64,000 bases of DNA, from positions 1 through 64,000 of the forward strand of contig CANTFL010000416.1 in NCBI GenBank assembly GCA_947650285.1, given 5' to 3'. Under the pieces are notes generated by a model, which worked only from the letters and a program-made list of their open reading frames with translations, did not search any database and had not been told where the DNA came from. The stretch's first letter is position 1; each line of letters starts with the position of its first letter. Origin of the DNA: Hyaloperonospora brassicae. Lineage: Eukaryota; Oomycota; Peronosporomycetes; Peronosporales; Peronosporaceae. The position numbers and the translations under genes were made by a program. Below are positions 33,099 to 41,485 of this stretch, piece by piece.

Positions 33099-33108
33099 TG
33101 GTAGCACT
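33099..33108 (+). promoter_or_regulatory. primer-binding site, TGGTAGCACT
   Basis: Two bases after the LTR; it begins TGG as expected for pairing with a tRNA CCA end. The same ten bases at the same offset occur in elements A, C and D. It does not read like the usual initiator-Met site; the matching tRNA is not identified. Confidence 0.6.
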
Positions 33109-33140
33109 TAGTAGTCCTTCCAAGGACCACATCATCCAAC

Positions 33141-34295
33141 ATGAACATGTTGGATGAAGAAGACACCTTTCACGCCACGCGTGAAGGGTTTACCCATTTG
33201 AGTGACATCGAATGGGGTGCGGTAGAACGAATGAGTTCTACCGTAGGCGAACTCGTCGTCAGCACCATGTTGGAGTCTCTAGACAGAGACCAACAACATG
33301 CTGCTATCGCCAAGTTCATTCACAATGAACTTGCTCTCGAGAGGGAGAAAGTAGCCTTGCTTCACCAGCAAGGCTCTCAACAGGCCGAGCAGTTGAGAGA
33401 ACTCGGTGCTCAACAGACGGAGCTGTTGAGACAGCAGCAATTCCATGCTGCTGTGGGCGGGACGGCGCATGCGCGTCGTCCCGAAGTGATGAAAGTCGAC
33501 ATCTCCAAGTACAGTGGAGTCCCGGAGGACTCCCTGTTACTATGGTTTGTCGAACTCGACAGAGCCCTAAGGGCTCGTCGCGTCGAAGATGAGCAAATGA
33601 AACTCACATTTGCTCAGACCCACTTGGCAGGGCGTGCCAAAACTTGGTCCCTGGGACTCGAGAGTAGCGACCCAAATGTGTTTAGGTCGCTAGATGACTT
33701 CAAGTCCCGGCTCAGACAAACGTTTGAGCCGCCACGTGCTGAGTTCAGGGCTCGTTCAGATCTCCTGAAACTCAAGCAGGGTAAGCGTGATGTGCACGCT
33801 TACGCACAACATATACGACTCCTTGCGAGTAGTATAACTGCAAACCCAGTTCATGAACACACGTTGATTACGGTGTTCATGCAAGGGCTCGCAGAAGGGC
33901 CCGTCAGGAGCCACCTGTTCCGCCTTGAGCTGAATACGCTTGAAGAAGCGATATCAGCCGCGGAACAGGAAGACTTTAGCATGAGACAGGCTCATGCTAG
34001 CTCAAACTCTTACCGTCCACCGAGACGACAAGAGATCGGAGGTCCAGAACCAATGGACCTCTGTTATGTTGAGAGCGAGAGACCTCGCTCTACAAGCAAC
34101 AAGCGATTGCAGAGGTGCAATCGCTGTCAGAAGTTAGGGCACTACGCATACGAGTGTAGTGCTCCGCGCCCAGTACCAAACAGTACTGAGCGAAATGGAC
34201 GACCATTCGTTAGAAAGGGCAATGGGCGTGGGTCCAGCGCTGTTGCGAAGCCGCAACAGCGAGACGGGCCATCAAAAAATGGTCGGGGTCAGTAG
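33141..34295 (+). CDS. gag polyprotein of element B
   Basis: 384 residues from ATG at 33141 to TAG at 34293-34295. Residues about 50-105 form a Gln/Glu-rich coiled coil (QQGSQQAEQLRELGAQQTEL). A retrotransposon gag (capsid) domain follows, centred on FEPPRAEFRARSDLLKLKQG. A single CCHC zinc knuckle CNRCQKLGHYAYEC lies at 34116-34157, with a basic, Gly-rich tail. Gag assembles the particle and binds the element RNA. The start codon lies inside an 11-bp stem hairpin (33133-33156). Gag and pol overlap in different frames. Complete, no breaks. Confidence 0.93.
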   Translation: MNMLDEEDTFHATREGFTHLSDIEWGAVERMSSTVGELVVSTMLESLDRDQQHAAIAKFIHNELALEREKVALLHQQGSQQAEQLRELGAQQTELLRQQQFHAAVGGTAHARRPEVMKVDISKYSGVPEDSLLLWFVELDRALRARRVEDEQMKLTFAQTHLAGRAKTWSLGLESSDPNVFRSLDDFKSRLRQTFEPPRAEFRARSDLLKLKQGKRDVHAYAQHIRLLASSITANPVHEHTLITVFMQGLAEGPVRSHLFRLELNTLEEAISAAEQEDFSMRQAHASSNSYRPPRRQEIGGPEPMDLCYVESERPRSTSNKRLQRCNRCQKLGHYAYECSAPRPVPNSTERNGRPFVRKGNGRGSSAVAKPQQRDGPSKNGRGQ

Positions 34296-37200
34296 GGGCG
34301 GAGCGCCCTACTGATCCAGCAACCTCAAGAGAATTTGCAAACCTCTTGACGAAAGTTGCTCCAGATACACAATCATTGTGTGTCTCTGCACCTGGTGATG
34401 ATGTTTCGCTCATCACCTTGAAGTTGGAAGCGACAAATGACTTGTCGCTTCGTGCCCTAGTAGACTGTGGGGCGTCGAACAACTTTGTTCGTCGCCAGTC
34501 ACTAGAGGGTCGTAGGCTCAAGTTCGTTGAGCGCGACATTCCCCTCACAAGGATGACGGTGCGCCTTGCAACAGGCGCATCGATAACCGTTGAGAAACGT
34601 GTAGTAGGAATCCACTACACGTTAGAGGGCGAGCAGTACGATGATGATTTCATCGTACTAGATCTGGATGACAAATTTGATGTCATCCTGGGATTACCTT
34701 GGCTCAGAAAATACGAGCCAAGGGTGAGCTGGCAGCATCGATCCGTGAAGATGCCTGCTGCTTGTTCATCAGATGGCCATCTGATGAACATCTTGGAGCG
34801 TCCACAAGCGTGTGGATGTTCTGCGAGTGAGTGCGATGGCCTCACTTGCGGTACGGTCGTTAGCACGACTGCACAAGATCACAGTGTAGTTGATCACTAC
34901 ACTGTGGAGCAAGCTCCCGGCGGCTGTACAGAAGTACAGGCTGCGCCGAAGGTCCACCACTCGAATAAGTCGAGTGGACCGGGACATGGATGCATGCCTA
35001 GCGGGCAGCATCTTAGAAGAAATAAATCTGTTGCCCCCAAGGGGCAACATGAAAATCCTAGGTCGACTGGAGAGTCGACCGTAGAGGATCGGTTCCTGAC
35101 TGTGGTTGCACAGCCACAGTCGGAAGACGTCGAGGGAATAAGTCCCCACGTACTTGAGGAAGGAGTTCCTCAAGAGTTGCTTGCTGAGGGATCAGGCCCT
35201 CAGCAACCTGTGGAAGCAAGATCCCAGGAAGAAACCGAGACGTTGAACGTCTTGGTTAATGACGGATCAAGCGTAGGCGCTTATACGCTTGATCTGATTG
35301 TGCCTCCGAAGTTGACTTCGGAGATAACTCAGTTGCCAACGCTAGAACCGAAACGGTTCTTGCGTGATCTGCGTAGTGGCAAAGTCAAGCAGATCTGCGT
35401 ACTCGTCACAGAGGACGAGTATGTGACCGACATTCGGTCGGCAACAGTATTTGCTGAGAACGAACGGGTTCTCAGCAGCTCATCGATGGACGAAAGTGTC
35501 CTCGATGAGAAGACTCGGATTGAGCGATACGCGTCCCAATCCTGGGAGTCACTTCAGGCAAATCCTTTGTATAAGGATTTGATCGAATTCAGGGATGTGT
35601 TCCCTGAATCCGTACCTTGCGAGTTGCCTAAGGACAAAGGCACTCGACACGAGATCGAGCTCAAACCGGGCTCGAAATACTGTGTCATGAAGCAGTGGCC
35701 ACTGCCTCGTGAACAAGTGATAGCGATCGACAAGTTCTTTGCCGATCGCTTAGCAGCAGGCCATGTGAGGGAATCAACATCCCCTCACAGCTCTCCGACC
35801 TTCTGTGTGCGAAAGGCCACAGGAGGGTGGCGGATAGTGCACGCATTCAACAAGTTGAATGCTGCAACGGTACCGGCTCAGACGCCGATACCAAGGAAGG
35901 ACGTAATCATAGATGGTATGTCAAAGAGTACCATCTTTTCGTCCATGGATCTGATGGATGGATTCTATCAGATCCTGATGCGTGAACGGGACGTCCCGTT
36001 CACAGCAGTGAGTACCCCCAGCGGGATGCTGTGGGAGTGGCTAGTGATGCCACAGGGGCTGAGTAATGCCCCTGCAACATTCAACAGATGTGTAACAAAT
36101 CTGTTGAGACCGGTGCGAGACTTCGCACCGAGTTACTTCGACGATGTGTTCGTCCATAGCCGGGCTATGGACGGGAAGACGGACTTTGAAGTTCACAGAA
36201 CTCACGTTCGTCAGGTTCTTCAACTTATGCGCAAGCATAAGTTGTACGCCAACCTCAAGAAGTGTATATTCGCGGCTAGCGAAATACCACTTCTTGGGTG
36301 CATCGTGGGGAAACACGGCGTACGCCCTGATCCCGAAAAGATCAAGGCGATCACCGACTGGCCAGTGCCAGTCGATGTCAAGGGACTTCGAAAGTTCCTT
36401 GGTCTTGCGGCGTACTTGCACAAGTACTCGCGCAACTACGCCGAGATGACGGTACATCTTTCTTGCTTGCTCAAGAAAAATGTCAAGTGGTCATGGAACG
36501 CTGAGTGCCAGCGTTCCTTTGAAGGTATCAAGCAAAGCTTGATGCAATCGCCGATCTTGGCGATTGCAGATCAGGACAGACCATTTCATGTGGTCTGTGA
36601 CGCCAGCGATTTCGCAATCGGCTGTGCGTTAATGCAGTTCGATGCAGATGGCGCGGAGCGCGTCATCTGTTATCAATCGCGTCAGCTGCAAGCAGCTGAG
36701 CGTAATTACCCAGTGCATGACAAGGAACTCCTTGCCATGAAATACGCACTGGCTAAATTTCGCGTCTATCTCTTGGGAGATAGACCGTTTGTAGTCTACA
36801 CGGACCATGCGTCATTACGCACGGCCGTAAACAGCCCACACCTCTCGCAAAGAATGGCGAGGTGGCTGTCTTTCTTCGCGGAGTATAACTTCTCCGTGGA
36901 GTATAAACCGGGACGACTCAATGTCGTCGCGGATGCTCTTTCGCGCCGGCCCGATTTCGAGCCGGACGCGCAATCCAACAGTGAGGACAAGCCCACTGTT
37001 GCGACACTGTCAGTCAGTGTCCCGTCGTCAAGTTTACTTGACGACGTAAGAAAGGCATACGCGGAAGATAAGGATCTTCTGCGATTGATGGATCATCTGG
37101 TGAATCCATCCAGTAAATCCATGAGGGATTTACCGGCTTTGTACCGATCCTCATCGGATCGGTATAGTACACGCAACGGATTGCTGTACTATACAGCTGT

Positions 37201-38209
37201 TGCCGACGACACGCCTCGTGTCGTCGTACCCGCTCATCATGATTTGCGATTGCGCATCATGTATGAGTGTCACGATGCCCCAACAAGCGGCCATCGTGGT
37301 AGAGAAAAGACTTACCTCACGGTAAGTCGCGACTTTTACTGGCCCCGCCAGTATCAGTTTGTTCGCAAGTACATCCGTGCTTGCGAAGTATGTCAACGGG
37401 TGAAGCCTAGTCCTTCATCCCGTGCGCCATTGCAGCCTCTGCCTGTTCCGACAGAGTGCTGGCAGTCCGTTTCAATGGACTTCGTCTTCGGGTTTCCCGA
37501 AGACGCTCACAAGAATAATGGCATTCTTGTGTTTGTAGACCGATTCAGCAAGATGGTCCATCTTGCTGCTGTCCCTGAGTCAATCAAGGCTCAAGGTTGT
37601 GCTCGTGTCTTTCTAGACACGGTCTTTAGACTCCACGGGTTACCCCGTGAACTCGTATCCGACCGTGACCCTCGGTTCACGGCGGAATTTTGGCAAAACG
37701 TGTTCCGTACTCTCGGAACACGATTGAAGATGTCCACTTCTGACCATCCAGAAACAGATGGTCAGACGGAACGTGCGAACCGTGTCCTCGAAGAGATTCT
37801 TCGAGGATATGTCCACTCGTTTCCGAGTTGGAGCGAATTCCTACCCATGGTGGAATTCGCCATCAATAATTCGGTGCATGCTTCAACACAGCACACACCG
37901 TTTTACGTGAATGGCCTACGCCATCCACGTGTGCCCACCCTTCTAGAGTGTGACTCTTGGATAAGGGGGGAGGGACTCGCTCGAGCAAAAACCGTTTTGG
38001 CTCTTGCTCATCACGTGTCGACGCAAACGTCGTCACGTATGATGCCGATGTCGATCAAGTCGACATCGATGAAGAAGATCATCTCAATAATAGCGAAGAC
38101 GCTATTATTGATTCGGATGATGATGACGATGCTGGTATATTCAGCATCGCCAACGATTATGCCAGCGAGGAAGAAGACAACCTCGCTGAAGAAGAGAGCA
38201 ATCTCTTAG
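34271..38209 (+). CDS. pol polyprotein of element B: protease, RT, RNase H, integrase
   Basis: There is one open frame in -1 relative to gag; no ATG near its beginning fits, supporting frameshift expression. In order: aspartic protease with VDCGAS (Asp at 34463), RT with MPQGLSNAPATFN and the YFDD catalytic box (36134-36145), RNase H with CDASDFAIG and TDHASLRT, integrase zinc module (H...H then CEVCQ), and the integrase core with Asp in SMDFVFG, Asp in SDRDPRF and Glu in GQTERAN. All catalytic residues are present. After about 37965 this frame reads Ser/Met-rich nonsense to a stop at 38209, while the true continuation is in the 37957 frame. Confidence 0.93.
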   Translation: MKKWSGSVGAERPTDPATSREFANLLTKVAPDTQSLCVSAPGDDVSLITLKLEATNDLSLRALVDCGASNNFVRRQSLEGRRLKFVERDIPLTRMTVRLATGASITVEKRVVGIHYTLEGEQYDDDFIVLDLDDKFDVILGLPWLRKYEPRVSWQHRSVKMPAACSSDGHLMNILERPQACGCSASECDGLTCGTVVSTTAQDHSVVDHYTVEQAPGGCTEVQAAPKVHHSNKSSGPGHGCMPSGQHLRRNKSVAPKGQHENPRSTGESTVEDRFLTVVAQPQSEDVEGISPHVLEEGVPQELLAEGSGPQQPVEARSQEETETLNVLVNDGSSVGAYTLDLIVPPKLTSEITQLPTLEPKRFLRDLRSGKVKQICVLVTEDEYVTDIRSATVFAENERVLSSSSMDESVLDEKTRIERYASQSWESLQANPLYKDLIEFRDVFPESVPCELPKDKGTRHEIELKPGSKYCVMKQWPLPREQVIAIDKFFADRLAAGHVRESTSPHSSPTFCVRKATGGWRIVHAFNKLNAATVPAQTPIPRKDVIIDGMSKSTIFSSMDLMDGFYQILMRERDVPFTAVSTPSGMLWEWLVMPQGLSNAPATFNRCVTNLLRPVRDFAPSYFDDVFVHSRAMDGKTDFEVHRTHVRQVLQLMRKHKLYANLKKCIFAASEIPLLGCIVGKHGVRPDPEKIKAITDWPVPVDVKGLRKFLGLAAYLHKYSRNYAEMTVHLSCLLKKNVKWSWNAECQRSFEGIKQSLMQSPILAIADQDRPFHVVCDASDFAIGCALMQFDADGAERVICYQSRQLQAAERNYPVHDKELLAMKYALAKFRVYLLGDRPFVVYTDHASLRTAVNSPHLSQRMARWLSFFAEYNFSVEYKPGRLNVVADALSRRPDFEPDAQSNSEDKPTVATLSVSVPSSSLLDDVRKAYAEDKDLLRLMDHLVNPSSKSMRDLPALYRSSSDRYSTRNGLLYYTAVADDTPRVVVPAHHDLRLRIMYECHDAPTSGHRGREKTYLTVSRDFYWPRQYQFVRKYIRACEVCQRVKPSPSSRAPLQPLPVPTECWQSVSMDFVFGFPEDAHKNNGILVFVDRFSKMVHLAAVPESIKAQGCARVFLDTVFRLHGLPRELVSDRDPRFTAEFWQNVFRTLGTRLKMSTSDHPETDGQTERANRVLEEILRGYVHSFPSWSEFLPMVEFAINNSVHASTQHTPFYVNGLRHPRVPTLLECDSWIRGEGLARAKTVLALAHHVSTQTSSRMMPMSIKSTSMKKIISIIAKTLLLIRMMMTMLVYSASPTIMPARKKTTSLKKRAIS
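34274..34313 (+). promoter_or_regulatory. probable -1 ribosomal frameshift signal at the gag-pol junction
   Basis: The slippery heptamer A AAA AAT (34274-34280) is in register with gag. It is followed by a 9-nt spacer and a hairpin with 8-bp stem CAGTAGGG/CCCTACTG (34290-34297 with 34306-34313) that encloses the gag TAG. The pol frame is -1 relative to gag and is open from upstream of the heptamer. Pattern and spacing match the retroviral X XXY YYZ type. The same arrangement is kept in element C. Confidence 0.75.
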
Positions 38210-38740
38210 CAGTGCGCACGCAGCGCACTGCTAAACAAAACAAAGAGTCAGCAGAGAACTTCCTGCTGACTCGAGAAGCGGTAGTCCGTTTCGTTCAGGA
38301 CTCCATCGCAAATGCGGTGGACCGTCAGAAACGGAACGCAGACAAGAATGGAAGAGCAAATGTTCTTTCATTTAAGGTTAATGACCTAGTACTACTGTCT
38401 ACGGTAAACCTACCTGGACATGCAGTCACTAGTGTCGGCAGTAGTAAACTACTGCCGAAATACATTGGGCCATTTCGAGTGTTGCATCGCAAGGGCAATG
38501 CATACACACTCGAATTGCCACGTAGGATGCGCACGCATCCTACGTTTTACGTGGGGAGGCTTAGGTCGTACTGTCAGTACGAGCCTTCTTCTTCCGATGA
38601 AGATAGCCCCCACGTTCAAGAACATCCATCAAGTTCTTGCGTTCGCGCTCCAGACGATCCGTCTGGTCGCGCAGATATGATACCTCGGTATTCAACCGAG
38701 TTATCTCTCCGCGAGCTGTCGCCAGCTCGCCGAAAAGGAG
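37957..38740 (+). CDS. integrase C-terminal tail of element B, shifted frame
   Basis: Continues the integrase in the -1 frame after a run of six G. With seven G the two frames would be continuous. It holds an acidic linker, [22 protein letters not shown] and the GPF-type module ([16 protein letters not shown] followed by [10 protein letters not shown]), as in other chromodomain Gypsy integrases. The frame is lost again at about 38732-38740, where element C has one more base. Confidence 0.8.
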
Positions 38741-40164
38741 CGGACATCCCGCTCGACCTGAAGCTGCGCCGTGGCATAATCGGCGCGATCCCTCGCCCGA
38801 TCAGCCTCGTGATCCTTGCGGTTCTTCCGCACGGTGTCGGTCAAAGCGTAGCGTCGGTCGCGCTCGTGCTTCAAGTCATCGCGCAATTCATCGATTGCGC
38901 GATCCATCTCGTAAGGGTCGAGATGGTGGGCCTGGGGTTCTGGAGGAGGTCTTTCCTCCTCCACCACATCCTCTGGTGGATGCTCACGGTGATCAACGCT
39001 TTCTAGTGGAGCGTATCTTGAATCACCGTGACGATTCAGGATCAAGGACGAGCTACCTCGTCCAGTGGCGGGGGTATCCACCCTCTTGGAACAGCTGGGA
39101 GCCCCGCTCTCAGCTGTTAATGGATGTTGAAGGTCTCGTCCGCCAATATGACGAGACCCATCCGATGAGTCCTGTGGCCCATCGGTAAACACGCGCCCTA
39201 GGCGCTTGTAGACGGATTGCAAGTTTGCAATCGCGTCACGCATCTCCTCCGAGAGATGTGCCCTTCCCCAGGGCGAACTTAGGGAGTACACATCCCTATG
39301 TGCACGCTGCGAGTTGTCAACACAACTCGCACAAGGGTCTCCCCATGTGAGGCAAGGAATGCCTGCCTCACTCGATAAACAATGCAACCGGTACCTAGCA
39401 CCGGTTGGCGTTCGCCGTTCGAACCTGAGGCGTGTTGCCTCAAGTTTCTTGAGCCACCCCTCTCGTCCAAAATTCTTGACGTTTTGGACGAACGCGTTCC
39501 ACGCAGCCAAAAGCGATGTTTTGTCACGCTTTTGGTTGCTATTGTACCATCGATGTCTAAGGAAGACATCGAGATAAAAGTCTTCTTCAGCGCGAAAGTT
39601 CTTCGCGCTGGGACTCAAGCCGTGAAGCTCGGTTGCATCGAATAAGGGTATTCGATGGTGTTGGCCTGTCTCGTGAGACAGGCTATTGATGAGCCGTTCG
39701 GGCAAACGCCACGGCTTCAGCTCATCACGCTTCACAGTGGTACCTTTGTTGGTACCACGGCTGTCAGTATGACGATGGGTTGCACCATCGTCAAGTCGCT
39801 CGTGCGAAGGAGCACGAGCTGATTGCGGTGATGAGCAAACATACTCATCATCAGATTCGTCATCACTGCCGAACAGACTGTGTTGCAACTCACGAGTCCG
39901 TTCGTTCGGCAGTGGCCTTGGCGAATACTGAGGCGTCGCCGGTGAGCGAGACGCCTCTGGAGCATTGCCCGAGTCAGACACGTCTGACTCGCCAGAGTAG
40001 ATGACCTCCACATCGGGGTCATCGTACGCACGCGGCGTGATACCGCGTGCACCTGCAGCACCTGTTGCTGCAGGCGAAGAAGGGGCGGCAGACGACGAAG
40101 CGTCTGCCGCAGAGGCTTGCACAGCACCAGGCTGTGTGGGTCTTGAGTCACCTCGCATAGACAT
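38701..40164 (-). CDS. antisense ORF of element B, conserved protein of unknown function
   Basis: 487 codons on the strand opposite to gag-pol, from ATG at 40164, 130 bp from the 3' LTR. Residues 1-150 are Ser/Ala/acidic and disordered. Residues about 150-330 form a conserved block ([28 protein letters not shown], then [16 protein letters not shown] with three Cys, ending [11 protein letters not shown]). The rest is charged and helical (EIDEL-type heptads, [10 protein letters not shown]). The last 13 residues are out of frame compared with element C because of a one-base deletion near 38735; the intact protein would have a longer coiled coil. No known family. A nuclear or RNA-binding accessory role is a guess. 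Confidence 0.7.
   Translation of the reverse strand: MSMRGDSRPTQPGAVQASAADASSSAAPSSPAATGAAGARGITPRAYDDPDVEVIYSGESDVSDSGNAPEASRSPATPQYSPRPLPNERTRELQHSLFGSDDESDDEYVCSSPQSARAPSHERLDDGATHRHTDSRGTNKGTTVKRDELKPWRLPERLINSLSHETGQHHRIPLFDATELHGLSPSAKNFRAEEDFYLDVFLRHRWYNSNQKRDKTSLLAAWNAFVQNVKNFGREGWLKKLEATRLRFERRTPTGARYRLHCLSSEAGIPCLTWGDPCASCVDNSQRAHRDVYSLSSPWGRAHLSEEMRDAIANLQSVYKRLGRVFTDGPQDSSDGSRHIGGRDLQHPLTAESGAPSCSKRVDTPATGRGSSSLILNRHGDSRYAPLESVDHREHPPEDVVEEERPPPEPQAHHLDPYEMDRAIDELRDDLKHERDRRYALTDTVRKNRKDHEADRARDRADYATAQLQVERDVRSFSASWRQLAER
38741..39188 (+). CDS. linker and chromodomain of element B pol
   Basis: An Arg/Pro/Ser-rich linker is followed by a chromodomain: [44 protein letters not shown], with the aromatic cage Tyr/Trp residues in place. 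It ends at a TAA at 39186-39188. Chromodomains on integrase direct insertion to particular chromatin. In element C linker and chromodomain are in one frame with the integrase tail, so the break here is a one-base deletion. The region overlaps the antisense ORF on the other strand. Confidence 0.85.
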
Positions 40165-40257
40165 GTTAGCTATGCGAGGTCAAGCGGAAAGTGAGTGGAA
40201 CGGACCAAACAAGTACTCCCTGTCCCAATGGTGGCCAACGGGTGGCCTCCATATTTC

Positions 40258-40294
40258 GATAGTCACACGGTGACTATCAGTTAAGGGGGGGTGA
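40258..40294 (+). promoter_or_regulatory. hairpin and polypurine tract before the 3' LTR of element B
   Basis: A 9-bp stem GATAGTCAC/GTGACTATC (40258-40266, 40270-40278) with a 3-nt loop is followed by AAGGGGGGGTGA directly against the LTR start. The G-rich tract is the likely plus-strand primer. Element C has the same layout. Confidence 0.75.
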
Positions 40295-40684
40295 TGTAAC
40301 GGGGCAGCCCGTTACATAATATTGTCACTTAAGGAAAGTGACAATAAAGAATATAAAGATGGATATTCTTTAAACAATATCACCGAAGCGGTGATATTGA
40401 AGGGTCGACCAGAAGGGTCTGTTCATTGGTTGATATCGTGATGATATCAACCCACCAATCGCCGCAAGACGCGCGCAATGAGTGGTGACGAGACGTCACC
40501 ATACATGCAGTTATATTAGTATAATTGAATTAAGTCAAACGAAGAGACAGTAGTTTAAAGACTTAATTTATTAATATAACAGTTCTACTTTTACCCTACC
40601 TACGCTTCCTCGCTCGCCACGTGTACGTCCGTCGGGGCACCCAAATCCCTTGCGTTAAGTTACGCAAGGGTGTGCCCCGTTACA
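40295..40684 (+). repeat. 3' LTR of element B
   Basis: 390 bp; I saw no difference from 32707-33096. It is followed by the target duplication TGGAA (40685-40689). Confidence 0.95.
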
Positions 40685-41485
40685 TGGAAGGTAAGCAAGG
40701 TCCATCAACAGCTTTTCGACGTCGTGCGGACTTTTTCCGTTCTTCATCCACTCGCCGAACTGCAACAGCTCGAGCTGCTTCACGTCTTTTTGGGGCACTG
40801 GCAAACCTTTTGCCACCACGATGACGACTGCCAGTTCTTTCTCACCAATGAATTGTTTGAGATGGCGAAACAGGGCAACGTTGGGGTCTTGCATCGCCTT
40901 CTTTCCCTGAGATTTTAACACCGACTCATGCGTTGACCCTGAAAACACAATGCGCGCTAATTCTGCTCGGTCCGTAGCGACATTCTCAGGAGTGAAGTCC
41001 CTACGCAGCAGCCCGTGTTTCTCGATGATCCGTGTGAGGGCGTCGTCACGCACGAAAATCGCGGTCTCGCTTGACTTGCTTGGCATGCTTGACGTTCTTG
41101 ATATGCTTGGCATGCTTGGCTTGCTTGGCATGCTTGACATCCTTATCAAGCTTGGCATGCTTGGCATACTCGGGGTACTTATCTTGCTAGACTCGCTTGC
41201 CATGCTTGGCACGCTTAGCTTGCTTAGATCTTCAAGGACGCCAAGTGACATATCCGTGATAAGCTTGAACAGGTGAAATAAACTGGCGTGATCACTCACG
41301 AAACCTCTTTCTTCTCGTTCCTTTTCGCCCAAAGCATGGACACTCGGCCGTCGCTCGGCAGTCTTGGGCTCCTCTGCATGAGTGAATGGTCCAGGGGTTG
41401 CTGGTCCATCCGAGGCCAAAGCAAGATCCGCAATGACCAGTAGCTCCGCACCCAGTAAGAGCGCAAAGAGGCAGGAAGACCGCAT
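40685..41485 (-). pseudogene. 5' part of a secreted RXLR-like (EER, WY-type) effector gene, split by element B
   Basis: 267 codons from ATG at 41485 to the insertion site; the frame then runs 30 bp into the LTR and stops at 40655. Residues 1-24 form a signal peptide (MRSSCLFALLLGAELLVIAD...). An EREER motif at 56-60 sits where oomycete effectors have the dEER part of RXLR-dEER, but no RXLR precedes it. Residues about 90-135 are a Ser-Met-Pro repeat. The C-terminal part ends in a FGEWMKNGKSPHDVEKLL stretch of the W...S..D..KLL kind found in WY-domain effectors. Such proteins are delivered into host plant cells to modulate immunity. The 3' end lies at 32570-32706. As it stands, the product lacks its last 43 residues. 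Confidence 0.8.
41075..41230 (-). repeat. coding minisatellite in the effector gene (about 9-bp units)
   Basis: Plus-strand units near GGCATGCTT recur, encoding Ser-Met-Pro/Ser-x-Pro repeats on the minus strand. Units are imperfect. The tract sits between the EER motif and the WY-type region and probably forms a flexible linker whose length can vary. Confidence 0.75.

Larger units (their letters stand above)
32707..40684 (+). mobile_element. Ty3/Gypsy chromodomain retrotransposon B, recent insertion
   Basis: 7,978 bp with two 390-bp LTRs that look identical by eye and a 5-bp target duplication TGGAA (32702-32706, 40685-40689). Order inside: primer-binding site, gag, frameshift signal, pol (protease, RT, RNase H, integrase), integrase tail, chromodomain, an antisense ORF, polypurine tract, 3' LTR. 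Identical LTRs mean recent insertion. Even so, the sense ORF is broken at a six-G run (about 37963-37968) and near 38732-38740. Either the copy was moved in trans, or these are sequence errors, or the first is read by frameshifting. Confidence 0.96.

Noticed and set aside
38209..38209. Pol C-terminus ending at 38209 as a real protein end
   Set aside because: After the integrase core the frame becomes Ser/Met/Lys-rich, while the -1 frame carries the GPF module; the end at 38209 is out-of-frame reading.
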